This document shows, in pieces, positions 17,094 through 25,370 of a DNA stretch of 64,000 nt. Source of the stretch: Bacteroidia bacterium (GTDB taxonomy: Bacteria; Bacteroidota; Bacteroidia; J057); contig JANQTF010000186.1 in assembly GCA_030731845.1 (NCBI GenBank), positions 27,713-91,712 on the forward strand, written 5' to 3'. The notes under the pieces were generated by a model. That model did not search any database and had not been told where the DNA came from. It saw only the letters and a program-made list of their open reading frames with translations. The position numbers and the translations under genes were made by a program. Every line of letters begins with the position of its first letter. Within the stretch, counting starts at the first letter, position 1.

Positions 17094-19499
17094 GTGACAA
17101 ATAGAATCGCCAGGAAGCTCGGCAGAGGGATCCTCAAGAGAAAATGGCTTTGGTCTTTTCTCCTACTCGTCCTTTTGGTCTGGAGTTTTTGTCTTCCCGC
17201 CGAATTATTCAAAGATCCTTATTCCACCATCTTGCTGGCTAGCAAAGGCGAATTGCTTGGTGGGAGGATCGCGCCAGATGGCCAATGGCGCTTTCCGCTG
17301 CAAGACACAGTGCCTGATAAATTCGCACAGTGCATCACCACTTTCGAAGACAAGCGATTTTATGGCCATCTCGGCGTTGATCCAATCGCTTTTGGCAGGG
17401 CCATGTGGCTCAATATGTCCCACGGAGAAATTCTGAGTGGTGGAAGTACGATCACCATGCAGGTCATTCGGCTTGCCAGAAAAGGAAAATCGAGAACCGT
17501 CTGGGAGAAAGCAATCGAAATGGTGTGGGCAACCCGGCTTGAATGGAGATATTCCAAATCGGAAATCCTGGCTTTGTATGCCGCTCACGCTCCTTTTGGA
17601 GGCAATATCGTGGGGCTCGAAGCAGCCTCCTGGAAGTACATGGGCCGATCACCTCACCAATTGTCCTGGGCCGAATCTGCCACCCTGGCTGTTTTGCCCA
17701 ATGCCCCCGGACTCATCCACCCCGGAAAAAACAGAGCGCTTCTTGAAAAAAAACGCAACCGACTCCTCGTGATGTTGCTTCAGGAAGGAAGAATTGATTC
17801 CACAGAGCTGGAACTGGGAATGGCCGAACCTCTCCCTGATAAGCCATTGCCCATTCCCAACCTCGCACCTCACTTATTAGAAAGAGCCCGAAAACAACTC
17901 GGAGAAATTCGGGTGGCCTCGACCATTGATCTGAATTTGCAGATTCGAACCGCTAATATACTAGAGCAACACCATGCCCGACTTCGGCAAAATGACATTC
18001 ACAATGCAGCCATTCTCGTGGCGGATATCGAAACGGGATCTGTGCTGGCATATCTGGGAAATACACCAGGAACCTCAGCAGCCGAAGGCCATGCAGTCGA
18101 TATCGTCACCGCAGCACGATCGAGTGGCAGTATCCTCAAGCCGCTGCTCTATGCAGCGATGCTGCATGACGGTGAATTGCTTCCCAAGACGCTTGTCGCC
18201 GATATCCCAAGTTATTACGGCAGTTTTGTCCCAAGTAATTTTGACCGAAAACATCACGGTGCTGTTCAGGCCGATGAGGCCCTGGCGCGGTCATTGAATA
18301 TTCCCGCCGTGAGAATGCTACATCAGCACGGTGTCCCGAGATTTGCAGAAGAACTGAAGAGCTATGGGATCAATACCTTATTTCGGCCAGCAGATGATTA
18401 TGGTTTGAGTCTGATATTGGGAGGAGCGGAAGTAACACTCTGGGACCTTGCAGGTATGTATGCAAGCATGGGAAGGATGCTGGATCTATACGGACCTTAT
18501 AATGGTCGATATGAGAAGGAGCCTTTTCAGCCGCTTTCCTATCAGCAATCGGAGAAGAGGAGTCGGGTGCCAGAGGAGTCGAGAGATCAGCTTGTGAAGA
18601 CAGCGGCGCTCTCTGCCGGCAGCATCTGGCACACCTTTGAAGCTATGCAGGAGGTGGCGCGGCCGGGAGACGAAGCTGGCTGGCGACATTTTGGGTCTTC
18701 GCAACGTGTAGCTTGGAAAACAGGTACTTCCTTTGGTTTTCGCGATGCGTGGGCGATAGGAGTGATTCCAGGATATGTAGTAGCAGTGTGGGTAGGAAAT
18801 GCGGATGGAGAGGGGCGGCCCGGACTTATTGGCGCGGAAGCTGCTGCACCCATCATGTTTGATGTGGTAAACGGACTTGAGAGAGCGCAATCCTGGTTTC
18901 GAATGCCCTACGATGATCTCCGTGAAGTAGAAATTTGTGCTCAAAGCGGGCACAGGGCGGGGGAGTACTGCACAGATCGCGATAGCGCATGGATTCAAAC
19001 AGAAGGTGCACAGACAAATCTTTGCCCATATCATCAACTGATTTGGTTGAGCAAAGACAGGAGTCATCGTGTCCATAGTGATTGCGAATCGATAGGTGAG
19101 ATGATTGGGGAGAAAATGTTTGTGCTCCCGCCTGCACAAGAGGCCTACTACCAACAGGAGCATCCGGAGTACCGACCCATTCCGGGCTGGAGGGCAGATT
19201 GTCTCCACGACATTCCAGTGAAGGAGAGCCCGCTTTCTCTGTTGTATCCCACCCCTCAGGCTCGTATCTACCTCCCTACGGAACTCGACGGTACGCAGGG
19301 AGCCCTTGTATTGGAAGCCAAGCACCGACGGTCAGGGAGTCGGGTATTCTGGCATGTCGATGAATCGTATCTGGGAGAAACCAATGGCATTCATCAGCAA
19401 GTGATTCGCCCCGGTGCAGGAAGACATCTGCTTTCTATTGTGGATGAAGAAGGTAATCGTATCGAATGTGAATTCGAAATCATAGCCGAGGAGAAATAG
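17094..19499 (+). CDS. pbpC: Penicillin-binding protein 1C (transglycosylase/transpeptidase)
   Basis: This bifunctional peptidoglycan synthase is about 801 aa from the chosen GTG at 17094. One membrane anchor (WLWSFLLLVLLVWSFCLP) is followed by a GT51 transglycosylase domain with Glu85 in FEDKRFYGH and the GGSTITMQ motif. The transpeptidase domain has SILK (nucleophile Ser346), SLN and KTG at about 542. A C-terminal BiPBP_C-like domain closes the protein. The long frame starts earlier at 16932, but that adds a leader with no family likeness and crosses a TACCTTTT promoter-like box (17052-17059), so a start at 17094 is favoured; GTG 17064 is another option. The usual alpha-2-macroglobulin partner is not adjacent. 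Confidence 0.93.
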   Translation: MTNRIARKLGRGILKRKWLWSFLLLVLLVWSFCLPAELFKDPYSTILLASKGELLGGRIAPDGQWRFPLQDTVPDKFAQCITTFEDKRFYGHLGVDPIAFGRAMWLNMSHGEILSGGSTITMQVIRLARKGKSRTVWEKAIEMVWATRLEWRYSKSEILALYAAHAPFGGNIVGLEAASWKYMGRSPHQLSWAESATLAVLPNAPGLIHPGKNRALLEKKRNRLLVMLLQEGRIDSTELELGMAEPLPDKPLPIPNLAPHLLERARKQLGEIRVASTIDLNLQIRTANILEQHHARLRQNDIHNAAILVADIETGSVLAYLGNTPGTSAAEGHAVDIVTAARSSGSILKPLLYAAMLHDGELLPKTLVADIPSYYGSFVPSNFDRKHHGAVQADEALARSLNIPAVRMLHQHGVPRFAEELKSYGINTLFRPADDYGLSLILGGAEVTLWDLAGMYASMGRMLDLYGPYNGRYEKEPFQPLSYQQSEKRSRVPEESRDQLVKTAALSAGSIWHTFEAMQEVARPGDEAGWRHFGSSQRVAWKTGTSFGFRDAWAIGVIPGYVVAVWVGNADGEGRPGLIGAEAAAPIMFDVVNGLERAQSWFRMPYDDLREVEICAQSGHRAGEYCTDRDSAWIQTEGAQTNLCPYHQLIWLSKDRSHRVHSDCESIGEMIGEKMFVLPPAQEAYYQQEHPEYRPIPGWRADCLHDIPVKESPLSLLYPTPQARIYLPTELDGTQGALVLEAKHRRSGSRVFWHVDESYLGETNGIHQQVIRPGAGRHLLSIVDEEGNRIECEFEIIAEEK

Positions 19500-20249
19500 G
19501 GCTGCGTAGTTGACAAAACTATTGTCGAGGTTTTGTAAGGATTTTCCTTCAGTAACACCAATATTATATGTAAGGAAATGACTGGAAATGTGATATTTTT
19601 TATAAGGTTTTCCCGCTTTCTGGATGGGATGTCTTCAGGAGGAGCAATTGGTAGAGCTAGATGATGATGATGATCCTGGAATCTACTGTGTGGGCAATAA
19701 TTAGGGTGGATATGATATAACATGTTGAAAATGAGATTAATAGTGAAGAAATGCCATCCACTCAAATGGGCAGGCTGTTTCTAATCATAGAGAATTAGTT
19801 TTGTCATGCAGGATTTTTGTTCAAGTTTCGTATCATAGGATTTAAGACCCCCAGTACTCGAAAGTCTTCATGTTAAATGTTGGAGGTTTCGGCGTATCGA
19901 ATGGAATTTTCCAAAGAAAGGCTGCTACTTTGAAATGAAAGGATTTGGGGATTCATGACACATGACCCACATCTTTTACATGTTGAATTGGGGGTAACAT
20001 ACTTCAACATGCGTTCCTGTCAGCCTAGAATCTGACGTTGATTACCGTTCCTGTTCTGCCTTCCCGACGGAAGTGCGTTTGGCTCCCCTTACTTATACAG
20101 GTAGGAAAAGGGAAGATATTTAAGAGGTTGCTCACCTTTGCCAAACCATTTTCTTTTCGGGAAGGTTTTTCTTTTTGAAATAATTGGTAAAGTGCCTTAC
20201 AAAGTCGCACTTTTGCGAGCAAGTAGATTTCCTTCACTTTGCTCTGTTT
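19500..20249. other. 750-nt intergenic region without a convincing gene
   Basis: The region is AT-rich and lies between pbpC and the NRDE gene. The only reading frame of note is a 26-codon one at 19624-19704 (plus strand), which starts MGC, has a run of five Asp codons and ends CVGNN. No RNA gene, repeat or clear promoter box was recognised. Confidence 0.5.
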
Positions 20250-21017
20250 ATGTGTTTAATTGTATTTGGCCACAGATCCGTTCCAGGATACCAATTGGTG
20301 CTAGCAGCCAACCGAGACGAATTTCTCGCAAGACCCACGGCCAAGCTAGGTTGGTGGGAGGATGATCCCAATATTCTCGCAGGTCGCGATCTCAATGGTG
20401 GTGGCACATGGCTTGGCGTGAATAAGCGCGGTCAGTGGGCCGCTCTCACCAATTATCGCGACATGGCTACTACCAAAGCGGTAGCTCCCTCGCGAGGGGA
20501 TTTGCCAATTATCTTCCTGAAAGAAAATCTAACGGTGTTATATGGTTTGGAGCGGGTTGCCCCCGCGATGGACGCCTATAATGGGTTTAATCTCTTGATG
20601 GGAAATATTGGAGAGATTGGTTATCTCTCCAATATGGCTGATTCACCCCAACCGCAGATCCTCTCGGAGGGATTCTATGGACTGAGCAATCACTTGCTCA
20701 ATACGCCTTGGACAAAGGTGACCAATACCCTGGCTACCTTCACTGAAATCGTGAAAGACGGCAGCATTGACGAGGCTGCGCTGTTTGCCATGCTGGGGGA
20801 TCAGAGACTGGCTCCCGACGATGAGTTGCCAGAAACAGGGATAGGCTACGAAATGGAAAAACTCCTTTCCGCAGCCTACATCACCGTAGATTCCCGGCAG
20901 TATGGCACAAGGGTGAGAACCCTGCTCACTATCCGAGACGATGGCTTGGTAAACATGGTAGAGTGGGGGAGAGGGGAGCCTGAACCCGGCGTCAGATTCT
21001 CCTTTATCGCGTCATGA
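20250..21017 (+). CDS. NRDE family protein (TANGO2-like)
   Basis: The 255-aa protein begins MCLIVFGHRSVPGYQLVLAANRDEF, the hallmark N-terminus with Cys2 and the NRDE motif. It continues with AGRDLNGGGTWLGVNKRGQWAALTNYR and the late segment YGTRVRTLLTIRDDG. The family (PF05742, T10-like/TANGO2) is found from bacteria to humans. Cys2 suggests an Ntn-hydrolase fold, and haem handling has been proposed for some members. The ATG at 20250 was chosen because Cys must be residue 2. It stands alone on the plus strand after a long gap, with no evident operon partner. Confidence 0.9.
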   Translation: MCLIVFGHRSVPGYQLVLAANRDEFLARPTAKLGWWEDDPNILAGRDLNGGGTWLGVNKRGQWAALTNYRDMATTKAVAPSRGDLPIIFLKENLTVLYGLERVAPAMDAYNGFNLLMGNIGEIGYLSNMADSPQPQILSEGFYGLSNHLLNTPWTKVTNTLATFTEIVKDGSIDEAALFAMLGDQRLAPDDELPETGIGYEMEKLLSAAYITVDSRQYGTRVRTLLTIRDDGLVNMVEWGRGEPEPGVRFSFIAS

Positions 21018-21086
21018 TTCTAAGGCATTCTTTTGATCTTCCACAATTGCCAACTAGCTTCATAGGTAATTGTAAAACAAGACCCT

Positions 21087-22118
21087 ATGAACCCCCTTCG
21101 TAAAACCATTGCAACCCTTTGGGTACTCCTTTGTGCACATTTGATTTTTGCACAATCCCCGCTTTTTTCCGATGACAGCAAGCTGACCCTCACAATTGAG
21201 GGCGATCTGACTTCCTGTATCAATGATCGTGGTGACGAGCGCGAATACCATCCTATTTCTATTACATGGCATCAGCCCAATGGCGACTCCACTGTGATTG
21301 ACATGCAGGCCAAGGTACGCGGAAACTTTCGCCGACAAAAAAGTACCTGCCAATTTCCCCCGCTCCGACTCAAGATGGCAGAGGAAAAAGTGATCGGAAC
21401 CGTATTCGAAGGCCAGAAGAAGCTCAAGTTGGTGACGCATTGTCGTGGCAAAAATCAGGCATTTGAGCAGAAACTTTTCCAGGAATACCTGGTGTACAAA
21501 AGCTACAACCTGCTCACAGATCAGAGCTTTCGCGTGCGATTGGTGGAGATCACCTATGTGAACACAGGGAAGAAGCCTTATACAGAGATCCATCATGGGT
21601 TTTTAATTGAGGATGATGAAGACCTTGCCGAGAGAGTAGGAGGGAGGTTGATGGAGAATGGTACTGTACACCCGATGCAGGCAGATCAGGTTTCGGCAAA
21701 TCGGGTCGCGCTCTTCATGTTCATGATTGGCAATACAGACTGGTCTATACCCAATCGGCACAATATTGAGTTGGTGCAGCCAAGCCCGGGCACGCCACCG
21801 TTGGTTATTCCTTATGATTTCGATTGGTCTGGTGTTGTCGATGCTCCCTATGCAGAACCCAACCCGATGCTGGGACTCAACAGTGTGAAAGACCGACTAT
21901 TCCGGGGTTTTTGTCGCCCGGAGGAAAGTTGGGCGCCCGTGTATGAGGCATTCCTGGCTCAAAAAGAAGCCATTCTTGCGTTGTATTCAGAATCGACCTG
22001 TCTGGAAAATGCAGAGAAGCAGCGCGCCATTCGCTACCTCGAAGACTTTTATGTCATTATTGAGGATCCTCGAAAGCGCAAGATGCAGATAACCGACATG
22101 TGCAGGACTGACAAGTGA
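21087..22118 (+). CDS. Secreted CotH-like protein kinase
   Basis: The 343-aa protein has a signal peptide (MNPLRKTIATLWVLLCAHLIFAQ). Its body follows the CotH kinase pattern: KVRGNFRRQKSTCQFPPLRL, KLKLVTHCRGKN, KSYNLLTDQSFRVRLVEITY, HHGFLIEDDEDLAERVG, GNTDWSIPNRHNIEL and a DFD-type site in VIPYDFDWSGVVDAPYA. CotH enzymes are atypical kinases that phosphorylate secreted proteins. The remote match is by eye, so the call is moderate. It lies 19 nt upstream of a small secreted NTF2-like protein, probably in the same operon. Whether the exported protein finds ATP in the periplasm is an open question. Confidence 0.6.
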   Translation: MNPLRKTIATLWVLLCAHLIFAQSPLFSDDSKLTLTIEGDLTSCINDRGDEREYHPISITWHQPNGDSTVIDMQAKVRGNFRRQKSTCQFPPLRLKMAEEKVIGTVFEGQKKLKLVTHCRGKNQAFEQKLFQEYLVYKSYNLLTDQSFRVRLVEITYVNTGKKPYTEIHHGFLIEDDEDLAERVGGRLMENGTVHPMQADQVSANRVALFMFMIGNTDWSIPNRHNIELVQPSPGTPPLVIPYDFDWSGVVDAPYAEPNPMLGLNSVKDRLFRGFCRPEESWAPVYEAFLAQKEAILALYSESTCLENAEKQRAIRYLEDFYVIIEDPRKRKMQITDMCRTDK

Positions 22119-22137
22119 AATAAAATCTAACGATGTT

Positions 22138-22599
22138 ATGAATGTTTCTTGTAAAATTACCTTTTCAGTCATGCTATTCATGCTGATAGGGTGGGGGACC
22201 CTGACTGCCCAGTCAGGTAATTCCGACGAAGAAGTGCAACATGCAGTCGAAGCATTCTTCCGTGGAATGCAAACGGCAGACTCAGGCTTGGTAGCGCAGA
22301 TAATGCCCCCTTCGTGCATCATGCATACTGTCGCAGAGCGCGTAGATGGGGTAGAGGTGGTAATTGGAAACCGAGATCAATTTGTGAAGGTGATTGCAAG
22401 CCCGCCCGCAGAATTAGAGGAAAGAATCAATGGCCTCACCATACACCGCGACGGTCCGATGGCAACAGCGTGGATGGAGTACACCTTTTATCTTGATGGC
22501 AAGGCGCATCACTGTGGCGTGAATAACATGGTGCTCGCTTTGCTTGAGGGGAGTTGGCAGATCATCTACGTCTCAGATACAAGGAGACCATGTAAATAA
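22138..22599 (+). CDS. Secreted NTF2/SnoaL-like protein
   Basis: The 153-aa product has a signal peptide (MNVSCKITFSVMLFMLIGWGTLTAQ) and a mature part with the NTF2-like pattern: helix EEVQHAVEAFFRGMQTADSGLVAQIM, then strands including GPMATAWMEYTFYLDGKAHHCGVNNMVLALLEGSWQIIYVSDTRRP. The closing W.I..VSDTR segment is typical of DUF4440/lumazine-binding-like secreted proteins of Bacteroidota. It follows the CotH-like gene by 19 nt. Ligand or catalytic activity is unknown. Confidence 0.75.
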   Translation: MNVSCKITFSVMLFMLIGWGTLTAQSGNSDEEVQHAVEAFFRGMQTADSGLVAQIMPPSCIMHTVAERVDGVEVVIGNRDQFVKVIASPPAELEERINGLTIHRDGPMATAWMEYTFYLDGKAHHCGVNNMVLALLEGSWQIIYVSDTRRPCK

Positions 22600-23451
22600 T
22601 AGATGATATAATATCTAACACCGTTATATTGTCAGCTTCATTGAGACAATCGTTTCATTTAGATATAATACCGAAGTCAATCCTACAGGTTGTTTACGCT
22701 GACTGTCCACACGTCCCTGTTTCCTTCCAAAAAGGGACGTGTGGGGTGGTGTATGCCCGGGTTAAGGGGGATATTAAAAAGTATTCATCCAAACTCGCTT
22801 TAGGGAAGATCGACAATTCACCATTTCCGCCCAAAGTCATAGTCGCCAGGGATTTGAGATTTTGCAATCCATTTCTTGTTAAAAGCCCATGCGCATTGCG
22901 TCAATCCCCTTTTCCGATTCGGCTACTTGATCTTCCTCGTAGTTAAATTTCACAGCAGGTTTATCGCATGAATCGATTGCCGATAGAGTGGTGCAGTTCC
23001 TTGGCCCATTCTGCGCTACGAGCACCTTCCAGCGAGGCTTGGGTAGCACAAAACGTAAAATTTACCTGATGCTGCCATATCTTAACTGGTGAATTGCATT
23101 GGCTATTTTTGTTTATTTTTTCGTATTATCTAGTTTGAAAATAATATAGAAGTTCACAAAATGGTTCTTCTCGGTGAATCATAAACGGCTGGCATCTTCT
23201 TTTTGTATGATTCCTTTCATGTCCTATTTGCCCCATAAGTGCTGTATTTGGCTGTATTATCGGCAAAGATGTGAAGCTGACTACTGAATGTCAGGATTTA
23301 TTTCACATCCCAATAATGTGTAAGTCTTCCATAAAGCTCCATGAATACAATTTCGATATATAGGACTTACTTGTGGTTGTTTAATTCGTCTGTCAGAATA
23401 AAATACTGAATAGAGATAGTCGAATGAAACCCAGTAAAATATCCTAAGGCA
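22600..23451. other. 850-nt intergenic region, possibly with degraded coding remnants
   Basis: The region separates the NTF2-like gene from the caspase gene. It contains a 12-bp inverted repeat (22707-22718 with 22733-22744). A minus-strand open stretch (about 23115 to 22961) reads like a protein C-terminus (...ARSAEWAKELHHSIGNRFMR) but has no plausible start and no recognised family. The rest is AT-rich. No intact gene could be supported. Confidence 0.4.
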
Positions 23452-25191
23452 ATGAAAAAACACATTCGTCTCATTTTCTCGCTCTCCTTGCTTGCTTTCG
23501 CTTTTGCCCCAGCCTTCTTGATGGCTCAACACTATCGAGGAATGCCGCCCATTCCTCAAGAGCTCGTCATCGACGAATCATTCGACTCCCCGAGCTATGC
23601 CTCATGGAATACATGGACACATAGCGAAGCCCAGATTTCCACGGAAGGGGGCAAGTACATCCTTACGGCGAGTTACAATAGTGAACTGGAGCATTGGCTC
23701 GATTTGCCGCTTTCAGCCAGCGAAGACTATGAGCTTGATTTGAGCATTGCTTTGCGAAATAACGGCTCGGCATTGAGTAATTCATACGGATTCATCTTCG
23801 GCATGACCAACGACGGCACTCGTCTTGCCTTTACCATGGGGAGCGAAGGGCAGTATTCCGTACAAGAGCTGGATTCTCGTGGAGATGCTTTTGTGTGGCA
23901 GTACGATCACGCGCCAGAATTAATCCCTTATCGATTCCAGCAGTTTGTTGTGAGAAAAGTAGGAGATCAGGTGTCATTCATGGTAGATGGAAATCATATC
24001 TATGATTGGCACTATGAAGGAATATCTGGCGCGAGGGTAGGGATGATGCTGAGCAAGGGCGCCTCCGTCATGGTAGATCACCTCCGCGTCATGAAGCTTG
24101 CTGGCCCGGCAATACCGGATAGAGCGCCTACCGATATCCTCCTCACCGACCCCAATGTTGTCTGGGAAAATGGATTTGGACATTTTTCTACCGATATGAA
24201 GTCCTTGCAATTGCACGGCAAGATCACAGAAAGAGAAGATTGGATGGCCTTGTGGATCAACGAGCAGTTTGTGCCGATCAAGGTTGATGGCTCATTCAGT
24301 TCCGATCTCACACTACTCACTGGCTCCAATGCCATTGGGATCAAGCTTTTGCTACCCAATGGTACGCAGCTTAAGCGCCAACTCAACGTTCAATATTTTG
24401 AACCATTGCCAGTGCCCAAACCACTGCCACAAGTGAGCATTGGAGAAGAGTATCAGGGCGGCACGGCGGCCCTTTCAGGAACAGGTCGCAACTTTCTCGT
24501 GCTCATCGGGGTCAACCAATATGACTACTGGAACGACCTTCACAATGCGGTGAAAGACTGCGAAGACGTAGCCAAAACCCTCGTGGATCATTATCAGTTT
24601 GAAGCAAATTACGTCATTCGTCTTTATAATGATGAAGCCAGCAGGGTAGGGATTCTTGAAACCATGGAATGGCTACAAGATGAGCTGTTAGCAGAAGATA
24701 ATCTGCTCCTTTACTATGCTGGTCATGGATACTATGATGAGCAAGATAAACTCGGGTATTGGGTGCCGAATGATGCCCGGATGGAAAAAGTGCCCGATTA
24801 TATCCCCAACTCCACGATTCATGATTACCTCGGCACCATTGACTGTATGCACACCCTCCTGATCGCTGATGCTTGTTTTTCTGGCTCCCTATTGAGCAGC
24901 ACAAGAGGTAATTACAATGTGCAGCAGCGCAGCCGATGGGTATTTGCTTCTGGCGGAGAATATGAGCGCGTTTTTGATGGTGCCCCGGGAGAAAATAGCC
25001 CATTTGCAGAAGAAATGATCTCCTATCTGATGGACAACAAATACCGCAGCTTTTTTGCCAGCGAAATGATCGAGGCGGTTTCTTCGGAAGTAACAGATCG
25101 CGTGAAGCAGCACCCAATTGGAAGCCCTCTTCTCAATGTGGGAGATCGGGGAGGCGTATTTCCTTTTGTTCCGAAGACTTCTTTTCATTAG
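23452..25191 (+). CDS. Secreted caspase-like (C14) protease with lectin-like domain
   Basis: The 579-aa protein starts with a signal peptide (KKHIRLIFSLSLLAFAFAPAFLMAQ). Residues about 35-220 look like a LamG/concanavalin-type jelly roll (DESFDSPSYASWNTW, YGFIFGMTNDG, VDHLRVMKL). A short beta domain (about 245-325, LHGKITEREDWMALWINEQ) follows. The C-terminal caspase domain (about 345-579) starts NFLVLIGVNQYDYW and has His425 in YYAGHGYYD and Cys475 in IADACFSGSL, the complete catalytic dyad. Caspase-fold peptidases of bacteria (orthocaspases) usually cut after Arg or Lys. Export and fusion to a lectin-like domain suggest action on envelope or extracellular targets. No T9SS domain is visible. 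Confidence 0.88.
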   Translation: MKKHIRLIFSLSLLAFAFAPAFLMAQHYRGMPPIPQELVIDESFDSPSYASWNTWTHSEAQISTEGGKYILTASYNSELEHWLDLPLSASEDYELDLSIALRNNGSALSNSYGFIFGMTNDGTRLAFTMGSEGQYSVQELDSRGDAFVWQYDHAPELIPYRFQQFVVRKVGDQVSFMVDGNHIYDWHYEGISGARVGMMLSKGASVMVDHLRVMKLAGPAIPDRAPTDILLTDPNVVWENGFGHFSTDMKSLQLHGKITEREDWMALWINEQFVPIKVDGSFSSDLTLLTGSNAIGIKLLLPNGTQLKRQLNVQYFEPLPVPKPLPQVSIGEEYQGGTAALSGTGRNFLVLIGVNQYDYWNDLHNAVKDCEDVAKTLVDHYQFEANYVIRLYNDEASRVGILETMEWLQDELLAEDNLLLYYAGHGYYDEQDKLGYWVPNDARMEKVPDYIPNSTIHDYLGTIDCMHTLLIADACFSGSLLSSTRGNYNVQQRSRWVFASGGEYERVFDGAPGENSPFAEEMISYLMDNKYRSFFASEMIEAVSSEVTDRVKQHPIGSPLLNVGDRGGVFPFVPKTSFH

Positions 25192-25262
25192 AAATACCTG
25201 ATCCAATTAGCCAGAATTAGATATAGATATTCATAGCTTTAATGTTTGCCTGTCAAGGATCC

Positions 25263-25286
25263 GAGCGAGGGAGAAATCCCTCGCTC
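25263..25286 (+). terminator. Hairpin terminator after the caspase gene
   Basis: The arms GAGCGAGGGA (25263-25272) and TCCCTCGCTC (25277-25286) enclose a GAAA loop, with a TTTTT run about 6 nt downstream. It lies 71 nt after the caspase stop codon. Confidence 0.7.
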
Positions 25287-25313
25287 ACTGGTTTTTCCCC
25301 AGACCCAACGCAA

Positions 25314-25341
25314 AAAGCCCGGACCAAATGGCCCGGGCTTT
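25314..25341 (-). terminator. Rho-independent terminator of the DUF4397 gene
   Basis: AAAGCCCGG (25314-25322) pairs with CCGGGCTTT (25333-25341). Read on the minus strand, the stem is followed by TTTTTG. It lies about 30 nt past the end of the minus-strand DUF4397 gene. Confidence 0.75.
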
Positions 25342-25370
25342 CATGAAAGAGAGGATGAAAGCAAGATCTC

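Noticed and set aside
22629-22946. 105-aa plus-strand reading frame in the long gap
   Set aside because: There is no recognisable domain, it spans an inverted repeat and has irregular codon use; probably chance.
22961-23115. Minus-strand C-terminus-like stretch (...AEWAKELHHSIGNRFMR)
   Set aside because: It could be a pseudogene tail, but no family or upstream continuation could be identified, so it was not called as a pseudogene.
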